Assembly: GCA_021772435.1 (NCBI GenBank)
Contig: JAJFLZ010000017.1
Location: forward strand, 39,854-103,853
DNA: 64,000 nt
Source of the DNA: Chlamydiota bacterium
GTDB lineage: Bacteria > Chlamydiota > Chlamydiia > Chlamydiales > JACKPQ01
Direction: 5' to 3'
Below, in pieces: positions 40,067-48,903 of this stretch. Position 1 is the first letter of the stretch; each line of letters starts with the position of its first letter. The notes under the pieces are model-generated. The model had not been told where the DNA came from. It saw only the letters and a program-made list of their open reading frames with translations, and searched no databases. The position numbers were made by a program, and so were the translations under genes.

Positions 40067-41378
40067 TCATCATTCTCCTTAATTGAGGATCTTTCATCAT
40101 TTTTTTCATGCCCTTCATTTGCTTCATGGCAGAGCCCATGCGTTTGAAGGTTTTAACAAGTTTATTCACATCGTCAATGTGAGTCCCACTACCACGAGCT
40201 AATCTATGGCGGCGAGATGGTATAAGTTCTTCGAGCCCCTGGCGCTCTTTATGCGTCATCGATAAGATGATCGCTTTAGCTCTGCCCATTTCTTTTTCCG
40301 GCATCTCTAAATCGCCCATTTGCGATGCGCCGGGCATCATGCTGAGCAGTCCTTTAACAGAACCCATGCGACTTAGCATTTTCATCTGCTTGAGATAGTC
40401 CTCGTAGGAAAAGCTGCCTTTTTTCAGCTTCTTTTCCATCTCTTCCATCTCAGATTTTTCGATATTGGCTTCGGCTTTTTTGACGAGGTTGATCACATCG
40501 CCAAAACCAAGAATGCGATCGGCCATGGATTTAGGATTGAAGAGTTGGAACGCATCCACTTTTTCGCCTACGCCTTCGAATTTGAGCGGTTTTTTTGTTA
40601 CTTCCAAAATCGAGATGGCAGCGCCCGCCCTAGCATTTCCATCGAGCATAGTTAAAATCGAGCCTGTGATACCGATCTTTTCATCGAATTCAGCAGCTGT
40701 TTTGACGGCATCTTGACCGATAGTGGCGCTTGCCACAAACAGCACTTCCTGCGGATCTAAAATCTCTTTTACAGCTTTGAGCTCACCCATGAGTTCTTCA
40801 TCGATATGCAATCTGCCCGCCGTATCACAAATAAGCACATCGCAATCTGCTTCCAGCGCTTTTTTAGCAACTAGCATTGGACTACTTCCCCGCTCGGCAA
40901 TCACGGGAACATCTATCTGCTTAGCCAAGGTCTCTAACTGATCAATCGCAGCTGGTCTTTGCAAATCAAGTGCAGCAAGGACAACTTTTTTGCCTTCAAA
41001 ATTTTTCTGGATGTAGTGGGCAAGTTTAGCTGAGCTTGTCGTTTTACCTGAGCCTTGCAAACCGCAGATCATGATGACAGTTTTACCAGCTTTTAGCCTC
41101 AAAGGAACTTCTTCAGATCCCATCAAGGCTGTCAGCTCATCGTGGACTAACTTAACGAACTGATCGCCGGCGTCAACCGAGCGCAGCACCTCATCACCAA
41201 GCGCTTTCTCCTTCACACGGGAGACGAACTGGCTAGCAATTTTGTAGCTCACATCGCCATCGAGCAGCGCCAAGCGCACATCGCGGACAGCTTTTTGAAT
41301 GTTGTCTTCGGTGAGCTGCTTTTTGCCTTTTAGGTCAGCAAACAGGTTAGTAAATTTTTCGGTTAACTTCCCAAACAT
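40059..41378 (-). CDS. ffh: Signal recognition particle protein Ffh
   Basis: GTPase that binds signal peptides on nascent chains with 4.5S RNA. 439 residues: N domain (1-90), G domain with GLQGSGKTTSSAKL, DTAGRL and TKxD-type loop, then a methionine-rich M domain (about 300-439, LKQMKMLSRMGSVKGLLSMM and MKQMKGMKKMMKD). In the G4 loop the usual TKLD reads LTMLDGNARAGA. It heads the rpsP-trmD-rplS operon on the minus strand. Confidence 0.97.
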   Translation of the reverse strand: MFGKLTEKFTNLFADLKGKKQLTEDNIQKAVRDVRLALLDGDVSYKIASQFVSRVKEKALGDEVLRSVDAGDQFVKLVHDELTALMGSEEVPLRLKAGKTVIMICGLQGSGKTTSSAKLAHYIQKNFEGKKVVLAALDLQRPAAIDQLETLAKQIDVPVIAERGSSPMLVAKKALEADCDVLICDTAGRLHIDEELMGELKAVKEILDPQEVLFVASATIGQDAVKTAAEFDEKIGITGSILTMLDGNARAGAAISILEVTKKPLKFEGVGEKVDAFQLFNPKSMADRILGFGDVINLVKKAEANIEKSEMEEMEKKLKKGSFSYEDYLKQMKMLSRMGSVKGLLSMMPGASQMGDLEMPEKEMGRAKAIILSMTHKERQGLEELIPSRRHRLARGSGTHIDDVNKLVKTFKRMGSAMKQMKGMKKMMKDPQLRRMMNA

Positions 41379-41407
41379 ACGTACAACAAGTATAGCAAAT
41401 TTTAGTC

Positions 41408-41998
41408 TTAAGTCTCTAGTATAAAATAACGGGTGTGACCGCTTAAATCTTTTTTGACGGTGCCGCCTCCAAAAACGGCCTGAATATCAGGACCTTGACC
41501 CGTACCGATTTCAAAAAATAATTTTGCATTTTTGTTCAAATAGGGACCCATTTCACGCTTGATCCTCTCGTAAAACTCAAGGCCTGTCAGCCCCGATACG
41601 AGTGCCTGCTTAGGTTCTTTGTTTTTAACACTTGGCTCTAAACCAGCATATTCATCTTCGCGTACGTACGGCGGATTGCAAAAAATGTAGTCAGCTTGCC
41701 TTCCTTTGAACGGCTCAAATAAATCGCCGCATAATACTTCAACATCGAGATTATTGCGTGTGGCGTTTTTTTTTGTCAGTAGCGCGCATTTTGGACTAAT
41801 ATCAGATAAAGCAACTTGCAAATCAAAGTTTTTCTTTAAAGCCAAGCCAATACAGCCTGTGCCGCAGCAAAGATCCCAAGCGATTTTGCCAGGCTCTAAA
41901 TAGGGTTCTGCGATTTCAGGGATAAATTCTGTTTCAACACGCGGTAAGATGCTAGCAGGTGTCCATTCGATTTCAACACCGTAAAAATCAATTATCAT
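41408..41998 (-). CDS. prmC: PrmC/HemK-type release factor methyltransferase, short form
   Basis: 196 residues from ATG 41998, which overlaps the prfA stop by 11 bases. The class I methyltransferase core is intact: [13 protein letters not shown] (SAM-binding) and FCNPPYV, the NPPY motif that positions the glutamine substrate. The usual N-terminal helical substrate-recognition domain of about 80 residues is missing, replaced by a short segment ([25 protein letters not shown]). Being coupled to prfA supports methylation of RF1's GGQ glutamine. It could be a relaxed or differently guided version of PrmC. Confidence 0.88.
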   Translation of the reverse strand: MIIDFYGVEIEWTPASILPRVETEFIPEIAEPYLEPGKIAWDLCCGTGCIGLALKKNFDLQVALSDISPKCALLTKKNATRNNLDVEVLCGDLFEPFKGRQADYIFCNPPYVREDEYAGLEPSVKNKEPKQALVSGLTGLEFYERIKREMGPYLNKNAKLFFEIGTGQGPDIQAVFGGGTVKKDLSGHTRYFILET

Positions 41999-43055
41999 CG
42001 GCAAGTTGGCGGGCATAATTTTCGGCAACAAGAGCTTCTGTGATCTCGCCGAGTTCCCCTTGCATGATTTGCTCAAGCTTGTAAAGTGTTAAATTGATGC
42101 GGTGGTCAGTGACGCGATTTTGCGAGTAGTTGTAAGTGCGAATGCGCTCGGACCTGTCTCCCGATCCAATTTGAGAGGCGCGCTCTGATGATCTTTCAGC
42201 TTGAGCTTTGCGCTGCTGCTCTGCGACGATCTTAGCTTTTAGAAGACGCATGGCTTTGGCTTTATTTTTGTGCTGCGAGCGCTCTTCTTGCGAGTAGACA
42301 ACAACACCTGTGGGCACGTGTGTAATACGCACTGCCGAATCGGTTGTGTTTACGTGCTGACCGCCTGCTCCAGATGCCCTGTAGGTGTCGATTTTAAGAT
42401 CACTTTCATCGATTTGAACATCTTCTTCTTCGTCCGGCTCCATTAAAACTGCAACCGTGATAGCTGAGGTATGCACACGCCCTTGTGTTTCAGTGGCAGG
42501 TACTCGTTGCACACGGTGCGTACCCGCTTCAAAACGCAAGAACCGATAAACGTTTTGCCCCTGCATAGCCATGATGTATTCTTTGTAGCCACCGATTTCA
42601 GAATCAGAGGCGGACAAAAGCTCTGTTTTCCAACCCATTTGATCAGCATAGAGACGGTACATGCGCGCACAATCGCCGACAAAAATAGCAGCTTCATCAC
42701 CGCCAGTACCCGCTCTAATTTCTAAAATGATATTTGCATGATCTTTGGGATCAGGAGGAACAAGCAAGCTTTCAAGCTCGCGCGTGAAGATCTCAATCTG
42801 CTCTTCGAGTTTTGCAACATCTTCTTTGATAACAGCCGTAAATTCAGGATCGCTCTCATCAGAAAGAAGCGCCTTATTTTCCTCGAGCTGCTTTTTGCTG
42901 CTCTCAAGTTTTTCATGCGCTTCTTTAATGTTACTCAGATAAGAATGCTCTTGTGTGAGCTCTTTGTACCGCTTTTGATCAGATAGAGTTTCAGGCTGGC
43001 CAAGTAAATCTTCGACCTCACGAAATCGCTCTAAGAGCTGATTAACCTTCTTCAC
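41988..43055 (-). CDS. prfA: Peptide chain release factor 1
   Basis: 355 residues, normal length. It ends translation at UAA and UAG. The GGQ motif lies in [15 protein letters not shown], and the stop-codon recognition region is [16 protein letters not shown]. It overlaps rpmE upstream by 14 bases and prmC downstream by 11, a compact rpmE-prfA-prmC operon as in other chlamydiae. Confidence 0.97.
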   Translation of the reverse strand: MKKVNQLLERFREVEDLLGQPETLSDQKRYKELTQEHSYLSNIKEAHEKLESSKKQLEENKALLSDESDPEFTAVIKEDVAKLEEQIEIFTRELESLLVPPDPKDHANIILEIRAGTGGDEAAIFVGDCARMYRLYADQMGWKTELLSASDSEIGGYKEYIMAMQGQNVYRFLRFEAGTHRVQRVPATETQGRVHTSAITVAVLMEPDEEEDVQIDESDLKIDTYRASGAGGQHVNTTDSAVRITHVPTGVVVYSQEERSQHKNKAKAMRLLKAKIVAEQQRKAQAERSSERASQIGSGDRSERIRTYNYSQNRVTDHRINLTLYKLEQIMQGELGEITEALVAENYARQLADDN

Positions 43056-43428
43056 TCTTCGGTTTCTCTTTGATCTCGGCTTTTTTTACTGGAGCTTTAG
43101 CTTTGCTTGCGGGTTTCTTTTTGGCTGCAGGCTTTTTCACAGCAACTTTTTTCTCTTCTGTTGGCTCAGCATCCTTTTTTGGAGTTGCCTTAGCTGTGTA
43201 ACGCTTGCGGAATTTATCGACTCGTCCTTCGGTATCAACAAACTGCTTGCTACCTGTGAAGAATGGATGAGATGCCGAAGAAATCGGCATGCGGAAAACG
43301 GGGTACTCTTTGCCTTCGAACGTTTCGGTTTCTGAGGGCTGAAGGGTTGTGCCGCAAACAAATTTTGTGCCTGTTGCCGTATCGACATACAAGACATCTT
43401 GGTATGGGGGATGGCCTTCTTTTTTCAT
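43042..43428 (-). CDS. rpmE: Ribosomal protein L31 type B with Lys/Ala-rich tail
   Basis: 128 residues. The L31 core is about 1-85 ([20 protein letters not shown], then [28 protein letters not shown]), lacking zinc-binding CxxC, hence the type B form. The tail (about 86-128) is a low-complexity basic extension ([20 protein letters not shown]). It overlaps prfA by 14 bases. It starts at ATG 43428 with an AGGAG ribosome-binding site. Confidence 0.95.
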   Translation of the reverse strand: MKKEGHPPYQDVLYVDTATGTKFVCGTTLQPSETETFEGKEYPVFRMPISSASHPFFTGSKQFVDTEGRVDKFRKRYTAKATPKKDAEPTEEKKVAVKKPAAKKKPASKAKAPVKKAEIKEKPKSEEG

Positions 43429-43509
43429 TATCGCTCCTAAATGTTGACGCTAATCTGCATTAACCTATAAGATTACCTCTAATTCGAATTAACCTCAAGG
43501 GCAATTCTC

Positions 43510-44214
43510 ATGCGACCACTTAAAATTTTACTCATGATCCTTGGCACTTTAACTGCTCTGAGTCTTATTTTTGCCGGTCCTATTCCTGTCTTTTTGCAGT
43601 GGTATAACCCGCACATGTGGCTTGGCCAGTCTGCTTGGGGTATCGAAAACTTTTTTTATTGGCAGATTCTTACCTACATACTCGTTCCTCCTCTAGAATC
43701 GGAGGCCTCATTTAGCTTTCTTATTAACACATTTTTTACTCTCTATCTGCTCTGGACCGTCGGATCATCACTTATTTTTCAAAAAGGGGTTAAAACATTT
43801 TGGATGCTCTTTTTAGGTGGAGGCGCCATCGGAGGACTTCTGACAGCTCTTACGCTTCATTTTACTCACGCGAGCGGTTTGCTAGCCGGCTGGACACCCG
43901 CCCTCTACTCTTTGCTAATGGGCTGGATGCTGCTTAATCCAAGAGCACGAGTTTTGGTCTTCTTTGCAATCCCCTGCCAAGTGAAATGGGTCGTTGTTGG
44001 TGCTGCTGCCATTACTCTTTACCTTGACTTAACCAACGGTCAATATTTGCAATTTGTCGCAAGCTTCTCAAGCGTGCTTTTTGGCTACTTTTACGCCATC
44101 ATCGCTTGGGAAATTCACAGCCCTTTCCAAGCGTTGAATAAATTAGAAAAAATTCTTCACCGATTTAGACGCAAAAAACCTTTTGAATATGAGCTTTACG
44201 AGAAGACTAGATAA
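43510..44214 (+). CDS. Rhomboid-like membrane protein, probably catalytically inactive
   Basis: 234 residues with six or seven hydrophobic helices. The overall pattern, with EN..YWQILTYILVPP, GGGAIGGLL and GWTPALYSLLMGW, matches rhomboid proteases (GxSGxxYGLxGA). The catalytic serine position reads GWTP, and the helix VAHLGG motif reads VASFSS, so both Ser and His appear lost. It may be a pseudo-rhomboid binding partner, or a distinct family with similar layout. A gene of similar type lies next to rpmE in Chlamydia, I believe. It overlaps the next gene (TAATG). Confidence 0.65.
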   Translation: MRPLKILLMILGTLTALSLIFAGPIPVFLQWYNPHMWLGQSAWGIENFFYWQILTYILVPPLESEASFSFLINTFFTLYLLWTVGSSLIFQKGVKTFWMLFLGGGAIGGLLTALTLHFTHASGLLAGWTPALYSLLMGWMLLNPRARVLVFFAIPCQVKWVVVGAAAITLYLDLTNGQYLQFVASFSSVLFGYFYAIIAWEIHSPFQALNKLEKILHRFRRKKPFEYELYEKTR

Positions 44215-44525
44215 TGGCTAAAATAGAGACTGATCTTCCCGATTATCATTTATTACCCTATGTAGACGCAACAACTATAGCTCTTTCAGTTGGTGTTTGC
44301 GCTATGTCAGCTATTGCATCCATCGCAGGATACGTGTCAAATGGCCCATGGCAGCTCTACTGCATGTTTGGAGTCGTATCGCTAGGAACAGCGTACATAT
44401 CGTATGGCGCGGCGGTTAAGACTTCACGCGTCGTCGCAGTGCCATTTCCGCAGCCTGTAGACCTTTCAAGATCCCCTCCTCAAAACGAAAGAGCGGATGA
44501 TTTTCAAGTTCAGGAAAATCGTTAG
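44214..44525 (+). CDS. Small membrane protein of unknown function
   Basis: 103 residues, start coupled to the previous stop (TAATG). Two hydrophobic helices (about 21-42 and 47-67) and a polar, proline-rich tail. No family recognised. Its last 110 bases overlap antisense with the small gene read from 44619, and since the tail is low in complexity, the real coding end or the reality of one of the two genes is open. Confidence 0.55.
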   Translation: MAKIETDLPDYHLLPYVDATTIALSVGVCAMSAIASIAGYVSNGPWQLYCMFGVVSLGTAYISYGAAVKTSRVVAVPFPQPVDLSRSPPQNERADDFQVQENR

Positions 44526-44619
44526 GTTGCAAAATATCATCACTTGTTAGATGAGGAATGATCTCACGGGCGAGTTTGAGCAGCTTTTTCTCTTGCTGCG
44601 TTATCATCTCGTCTAGCAT
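44416..44619 (-). CDS. Small conserved-looking protein after tadA
   Basis: 67 residues, not recognised, but composition is natural: MITQQEKKLLKLAREIIPHL followed by LQPNDFPELENHPLFRFEEG and a basic C-terminus. It could start at 44619 or at the second ATG at 44607. It overlaps the 3' end of tadA by 44 to 56 bases. A small hypothetical gene follows tadA in Chlamydia (from memory), which favours this being real. It overlaps the opposite-strand gene ending at 44525. Confidence 0.6.
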   Translation of the reverse strand: MLDEMITQQEKKLLKLAREIIPHLTSDDILQPNDFPELENHPLFRFEEGILKGLQAAEMALRRRVKS

Positions 44620-45049
44620 CTCGTCTCTCCTTAAAAAATTCTCGCATTAGTTGCGCAGATTCTCTTGCAAATTCGCCACTTTCCACTTCTATCTGGTGGA
44701 TCGCAAAACTACCATCAAGTAGGTTAACCCAGCTGCCATTTGCCCCGCAGCGCAAATCAGGCGCTGCCCATATCACTTTTGCAAGCCTAGACTCCAAAAT
44801 AGCTCCGGCGCACATGGCGCATGGTTCTAGCGTACAGTACAGGATACAACCATTTAAGCGCCAGTTCCCTAGTTCTTTCGCCGCCCTTTGGATGCAGAGT
44901 AGCTCGGCGTGAGCCGTCGGATCTTTTAGCTTTTCCGTCTCATTGTGGGCTTTCGCGATAATCTGGCCATCGAGAGTAATCACAGCTCCCACAGGCACCT
45001 CTCCAAGCCGATAGGCCTCCCTAGCTAACTCTAGTGCAACTTTCATCAT
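44564..45049 (-). CDS. tadA: tRNA-specific adenosine deaminase
   Basis: Converts A34 to inosine in tRNA-Arg(ACG). 161 residues. The zinc-binding and catalytic motifs are HAE (with proton-shuttle Glu) and PCAMC in LEPCAMCAGAI. The N-terminus MMKVALELAREAYRLGEVPVGAV is typical. The basic C-terminus is extended (KERRDARRDDNAAREKAAQTRP). The start is ATG 45049; upstream stops exclude a longer frame. It lies next to rpsO and pnp, as in Chlamydia, but an OTU gene now separates them. Confidence 0.95.
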   Translation of the reverse strand: MMKVALELAREAYRLGEVPVGAVITLDGQIIAKAHNETEKLKDPTAHAELLCIQRAAKELGNWRLNGCILYCTLEPCAMCAGAILESRLAKVIWAAPDLRCGANGSWVNLLDGSFAIHQIEVESGEFARESAQLMREFFKERRDARRDDNAAREKAAQTRP

Positions 45050-45119
45050 CTCATCAGAATAACACCTTGATTTTTAATATGAAAGACCCTATAATTAAAT
45101 AAAAAATACTACAATTATT

Positions 45120-46055
45120 ATGTTTGGAATAACTTATTTATACAATAAATCTTGTGATTTAGCATCTTGGGCTCATAGTTTTATTAGTCCTGTAGCTACT
45201 AAAACAGCTAAAAAAGTAGAAAACGTCGTGCAGCCCGAAATACGCATGGGTCTTTTGTCGCGCAGCTGGTACTGGTTAAACCACTGGAGCCCAGATATTA
45301 AGAGAGACTACACTGAAATCACAGACGAATGGAAGGATATTCGCATGAGCGTAAACGGCTTTAAAAATCTTGATTCCAGTAATTTAGAAAGCAAGATCGC
45401 GCTTTTTTTACAAAGATATAGCGCTATAGAGAACGGCCAGTTCTATTTTGCGATTAGCTCGCTTGGAAAGCAAATTACTCGGGCCCCGACTGAAATTATA
45501 AATGGCATGACAAATAGCCAAGTCTTGATACCTGGCGATGGCCACTGCCTATTTGATGCTTTTGCCTATGCCTATCTACAACTTGAAAACACTACTCAAG
45601 AAATCTGCACCTACGAAACTTTTCCAAGAGAACACTTGCGAAAAGTTGTTGTTGAGTACGAGAAAAAAAATTATGAGTCCGACGACATTTTGAAAATGAA
45701 TCTTGATGAATCGATAAGAGAGTACAAAGAAAATACAATCAAAGATTTTACTGATAGTATTAGCGCATGCGTTTATGATAACACACATGCAAAAACAGCA
45801 AAGACGCTCCAACAACAACAAAATGCTTTTGAAAAACTTTCTGACGAGCAGTTGCGTGAAGATTATTTCAAAAACATGCTACAAATGACTCAGAGACCTC
45901 TCTGGGGCGGACAAGCAGAGCTTTATGCGCTTAGCAAAATCTTTAATATCACGATCCACCTTGAGCAAGGTTTTACTGTATCTTTCAACGAAGGACAAGC
46001 GCAGTCAGTTACACTTGTGCGCGTCAACAACAATCACTTCAACGCGCGCCTTTAA
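45120..46055 (+). CDS. OTU-type cysteine protease (candidate deubiquitinase effector)
   Basis: 311 residues. The C-terminal two-thirds is an OTU domain: D140 and C143 in GDGHCLFDAF (catalytic Asp/Cys block), LWGGQAELYALSKIFNITIHL, and H306 in NNNHFNARL. Such proteases remove ubiquitin and are used by intracellular bacteria against host signalling and autophagy. The first 130 residues are of unknown fold and may target the protein (secretion or membrane); no classical signal peptide is present. It is inserted between tadA and rpsO, genes that are neighbours in Chlamydia. No ribosome-binding site is obvious. Confidence 0.85.
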   Translation: MFGITYLYNKSCDLASWAHSFISPVATKTAKKVENVVQPEIRMGLLSRSWYWLNHWSPDIKRDYTEITDEWKDIRMSVNGFKNLDSSNLESKIALFLQRYSAIENGQFYFAISSLGKQITRAPTEIINGMTNSQVLIPGDGHCLFDAFAYAYLQLENTTQEICTYETFPREHLRKVVVEYEKKNYESDDILKMNLDESIREYKENTIKDFTDSISACVYDNTHAKTAKTLQQQQNAFEKLSDEQLREDYFKNMLQMTQRPLWGGQAELYALSKIFNITIHLEQGFTVSFNEGQAQSVTLVRVNNNHFNARL

Positions 46056-46097
46056 GCAGTAATTCTAATTTGATTCCACTCATCCCTCTTGAGGCAC

Positions 46098-46126
46098 TTG
46101 CGTGAATTCTTATCCTGTGCTACAAT
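46098..46126 (+). promoter_or_regulatory. Promoter of rpsO
   Basis: TTGCGT at 46098-46103, a 17-bp spacer and TACAAT at 46121-46126 precede rpsO, which has GGAGAG as ribosome-binding site. Confidence 0.7.
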
Positions 46127-46168
46127 GGACAGCAGAGAATAAGAATTTAGTAAAAATCGGAGAGCCCC

Positions 46169-46438
46169 ATGTCTTTAGACAAAGGTACGAAAGAAGAAAT
46201 CACCAAAAAATTTCAGCTACATGAGAAAGACACTGGCTCGGCAGATGTGCAAATTGCAATTTTAACTGAGCGTATCACTGAGCTGACTGATCACCTTAAA
46301 CTATCTCCAAAAGATCACAGATCACGCCTAGCTCTACTTAAGCTCGTTGGTCAAAGACGCAAGCTGCTCGACTATCTTAACTCAACAGATACCAAGCGCT
46401 ACCAATCTCTGATCAATCGTCTGAAGCTTCGCAAGTAA
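46169..46438 (+). CDS. rpsO: Ribosomal protein S15
   Basis: 89 residues, normal. The conserved segment [27 protein letters not shown] and later [13 protein letters not shown] identify S15, which organises the central 16S domain. It precedes pnp, as in most bacteria. A strong terminator separates the two genes at 46469-46494, so pnp may have its own promoter. Confidence 0.97.
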   Translation: MSLDKGTKEEITKKFQLHEKDTGSADVQIAILTERITELTDHLKLSPKDHRSRLALLKLVGQRRKLLDYLNSTDTKRYQSLINRLKLRK

Positions 46439-46468
46439 ACTTTTAACTTACTTTATACCCTTTATTTG

Positions 46469-46494
46469 AAGGCCGCCCGTGATGGCGGCCTTTT
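46469..46494 (+). terminator. Rho-independent terminator after rpsO
   Basis: AAGGCCGCC (46469-46477) pairs with GGCGGCCTT (46484-46492) around a six-base loop, followed by TTTT. It is a textbook intrinsic terminator between rpsO and pnp. Confidence 0.9.
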
Positions 46495-46562
46495 CCATTT
46501 GCAAACAAACATAAGTATGCTACGATGGCTCCTTACATATTATATGAAGAGGAAAAAAAAGT

Positions 46563-48833
46563 ATGACTGAATTAAAACGCGAAACACTAACTATCACTGT
46601 CGCAGGTCGCGAAATGACCTTCGAGACAGGCAAAATCGCCCGCCAAGCTGGCGGATCTGTTCTTGTAACATATGGCGAAACCGTCGTCATGGGAACAGCT
46701 TGCGCTGCTAGCACCGGCAGCGATGAAATCGACTTCCTACCCCTTCGCGTCGATTACGTAGAAAAATTTTCAGCTGCAGGTAAAACACTTGGCGGCTTTA
46801 TCAAACGCGAAGGACGCCCAAAAGAAAGAGAAATTTTAACTTGTCGTCTCATCGATCGCCCTTTGCGCCCTATGTTTGAAGAAGGCTATTACAACGAAAC
46901 ACAAGTCTTAGCATATGTTCTCTCTTACGATGGACAGCATTCGCCCGAGCCCCTTGGAATTTGCGCAGCATCAGCTGCTCTCACCTTATCAGAAATTCCG
47001 CTAAAAAAAGCCGTAGCTGCTGTACGCGTTGGTATGATTGATGACAACTTTGTGATTAACCCAACAGTCAGCGAGCAGAAAGAATCTGTGCTCGACCTGA
47101 TCATAGCTGGTACTGAAGATGCGATTTTGATGATCGAAGGCTATGCCGACTTTTTATCTGAAGAGCAAGTTCTGCAAGCTGTTGAAGAAGGCCATAGCGC
47201 GATCAAAATCATCTGCCAAAAACTCACTGATTGGCAAAAAGTACTCGGCAAGCCAAAAATGACTGATTGCTTCCGTGTTCCGCCAAAAGAGCTGCACGAA
47301 GAAATTGAAAGAATCTGCGCTGGTAGGATGGAACAACTAGTACGCATCAAAGACAAGAATGAGCGCAATAATGGCATCGACGCTGTCAAAAAAGAAGTCA
47401 TGGAAGCTCTATTCCCAGAAGGCGCTGAGCCAAAATACAACCTCTCTGACAGCAAAATCGCCTTTAAAAAATTCACTGCTAAATGCATGCGGGCAATGAT
47501 CTTGAAAGACAAAGTTCGTCCAGATGGCCGCAACTCTGAAGAGATTCGCCCAATTGACATCGAACTCGACCTCCTGCCTAGAACACACGGCAGCACCCTC
47601 TTTACACGCGGTGAAACACAAGCTATCGCTGTATGTACACTTGGTGGTGGTCAAATGGCTCAACGATTTGAGCATCTAGAAGAAGAAGGCGAGCAGTATT
47701 TCTACTTGCAGTATTCTTTCCCACCGTTTTCTGTTGGAGAAGTTGGTCGAATGGGGCCTCCTGGGCGTCGTGAGATCGGCCACGGCAAGCTTGCTGAACG
47801 CTCACTCAATCCCCTGATTCCTTCGCGTGAGGATTTCCCCTACACTATCCGCGTTGAATCTAATATCACTGAATCCAACGGTTCTTCGTCAATGGCCTCT
47901 GTCTGCGGCGGCTGCCTTGCGATGATGCGCGCTGGTGTTCCGATCAAACGCCCAGTTGCTGGTATTGCGATGGGTCTAATTCTAGATGATCAAGAGCACT
48001 ACGCCGTTTTATCTGATATTCTCGGAATGGAAGATGCCTTGGGCGACATGGACTTTAAAATCTCTGGTGACCATGATGGAATCACAGCCTTTCAGCTCGA
48101 CATCAAGATCGAAGGGATCACACCCAAAATCATGCAAGTGGCGCTTAACCAAGCTAAGCAGGGCCGCACGCACATTCTAAACAAGATGTTAGATGCATGT
48201 CCAAAATCCAGTGAGACGCTTTCTGCTCACGCCCCACGTATCGATATGGTTCGTATCAAGCCAAGTCAAATTGGCACCATCATCGGCCCCGGCGGCAAAA
48301 TGATTCGCGAGATTCAAGAAACAACAGGCGCTGAGCTCAATATCGATGATGACGGTCTTGTGAGCATCACATGCACCACAGCTGAGGGCATGGACAAAGC
48401 CAAAGAGATGGTTCATAACCTCACTGCAGAAGTTGAGATTGGCCAGGTCTATACAGGCAAAGTCACATCCGTTGTCGACTTTGGTGCTTTTGTCCAGATC
48501 TTCAGCCAAGAAGGTCTACTCCACGTCTCTGAAATCTCATACGAGCGCATCGACAAAGTTGCCGATCATATTAAGATCGGTGACATGCTAGAGGTTAAAG
48601 TGATCGACAAAACCGATCGTGGTGTCCGCCTCTCTCGTAAGCCTCTGCTTGAAAAACCAGAAGGCTACGTGGAACCAGCTCCAAGACCACCTAGAGGTGA
48701 TCGAGGCGACAGGGACAGACGTCCACGTGATAACAACAGACGCCCACCTAGAGGTGGCGGTGACAATAGAGGCGACAAGCCGATGAAGTCCCCCCAGCTT
48801 ATTCCTCCTCCGAAGACAACTGTCGGTGGATAA
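46563..48833 (+). CDS. pnp: Polyribonucleotide nucleotidyltransferase
   Basis: 3'-to-5' exoribonuclease of the RNA degradosome. 756 residues: two RNase PH domains (about 10-150 and 320-550, with RTHGSTLFTRGETQA), a KH domain (GTIIGPGGKMIREIQ) and an S1 domain (GQVYTGKVTSVVDFGAFVQI). The C-terminus is Arg/Gly/Pro-rich (RPPRGDRGDRDRRPRD). A GAAGAGG ribosome-binding site precedes ATG 46563. Terminator hairpins lie at 48835-48850 (weak) and 48873-48903 (strong). Confidence 0.97.
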   Translation: MTELKRETLTITVAGREMTFETGKIARQAGGSVLVTYGETVVMGTACAASTGSDEIDFLPLRVDYVEKFSAAGKTLGGFIKREGRPKEREILTCRLIDRPLRPMFEEGYYNETQVLAYVLSYDGQHSPEPLGICAASAALTLSEIPLKKAVAAVRVGMIDDNFVINPTVSEQKESVLDLIIAGTEDAILMIEGYADFLSEEQVLQAVEEGHSAIKIICQKLTDWQKVLGKPKMTDCFRVPPKELHEEIERICAGRMEQLVRIKDKNERNNGIDAVKKEVMEALFPEGAEPKYNLSDSKIAFKKFTAKCMRAMILKDKVRPDGRNSEEIRPIDIELDLLPRTHGSTLFTRGETQAIAVCTLGGGQMAQRFEHLEEEGEQYFYLQYSFPPFSVGEVGRMGPPGRREIGHGKLAERSLNPLIPSREDFPYTIRVESNITESNGSSSMASVCGGCLAMMRAGVPIKRPVAGIAMGLILDDQEHYAVLSDILGMEDALGDMDFKISGDHDGITAFQLDIKIEGITPKIMQVALNQAKQGRTHILNKMLDACPKSSETLSAHAPRIDMVRIKPSQIGTIIGPGGKMIREIQETTGAELNIDDDGLVSITCTTAEGMDKAKEMVHNLTAEVEIGQVYTGKVTSVVDFGAFVQIFSQEGLLHVSEISYERIDKVADHIKIGDMLEVKVIDKTDRGVRLSRKPLLEKPEGYVEPAPRPPRGDRGDRDRRPRDNNRRPPRGGGDNRGDKPMKSPQLIPPPKTTVGG

Positions 48834-48872
48834 CAGTGCATTGTTGCACTAAAACTTTTATTTAGCTAAGAT

Positions 48873-48903
48873 GGCGCACTTATGTTTGTAGTGCGCCTTT
48901 TTT
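48873..48903 (+). terminator. Strong terminator after pnp
   Basis: GGCGCACT (48873-48880) pairs perfectly with AGTGCGCC (48890-48897), with TTTTTT at 48898-48903. The ATG (48882-48884) of the next gene's longest frame lies in the loop. A weaker hairpin AGTGCA/TGCACT lies at 48835-48850. Confidence 0.88.
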
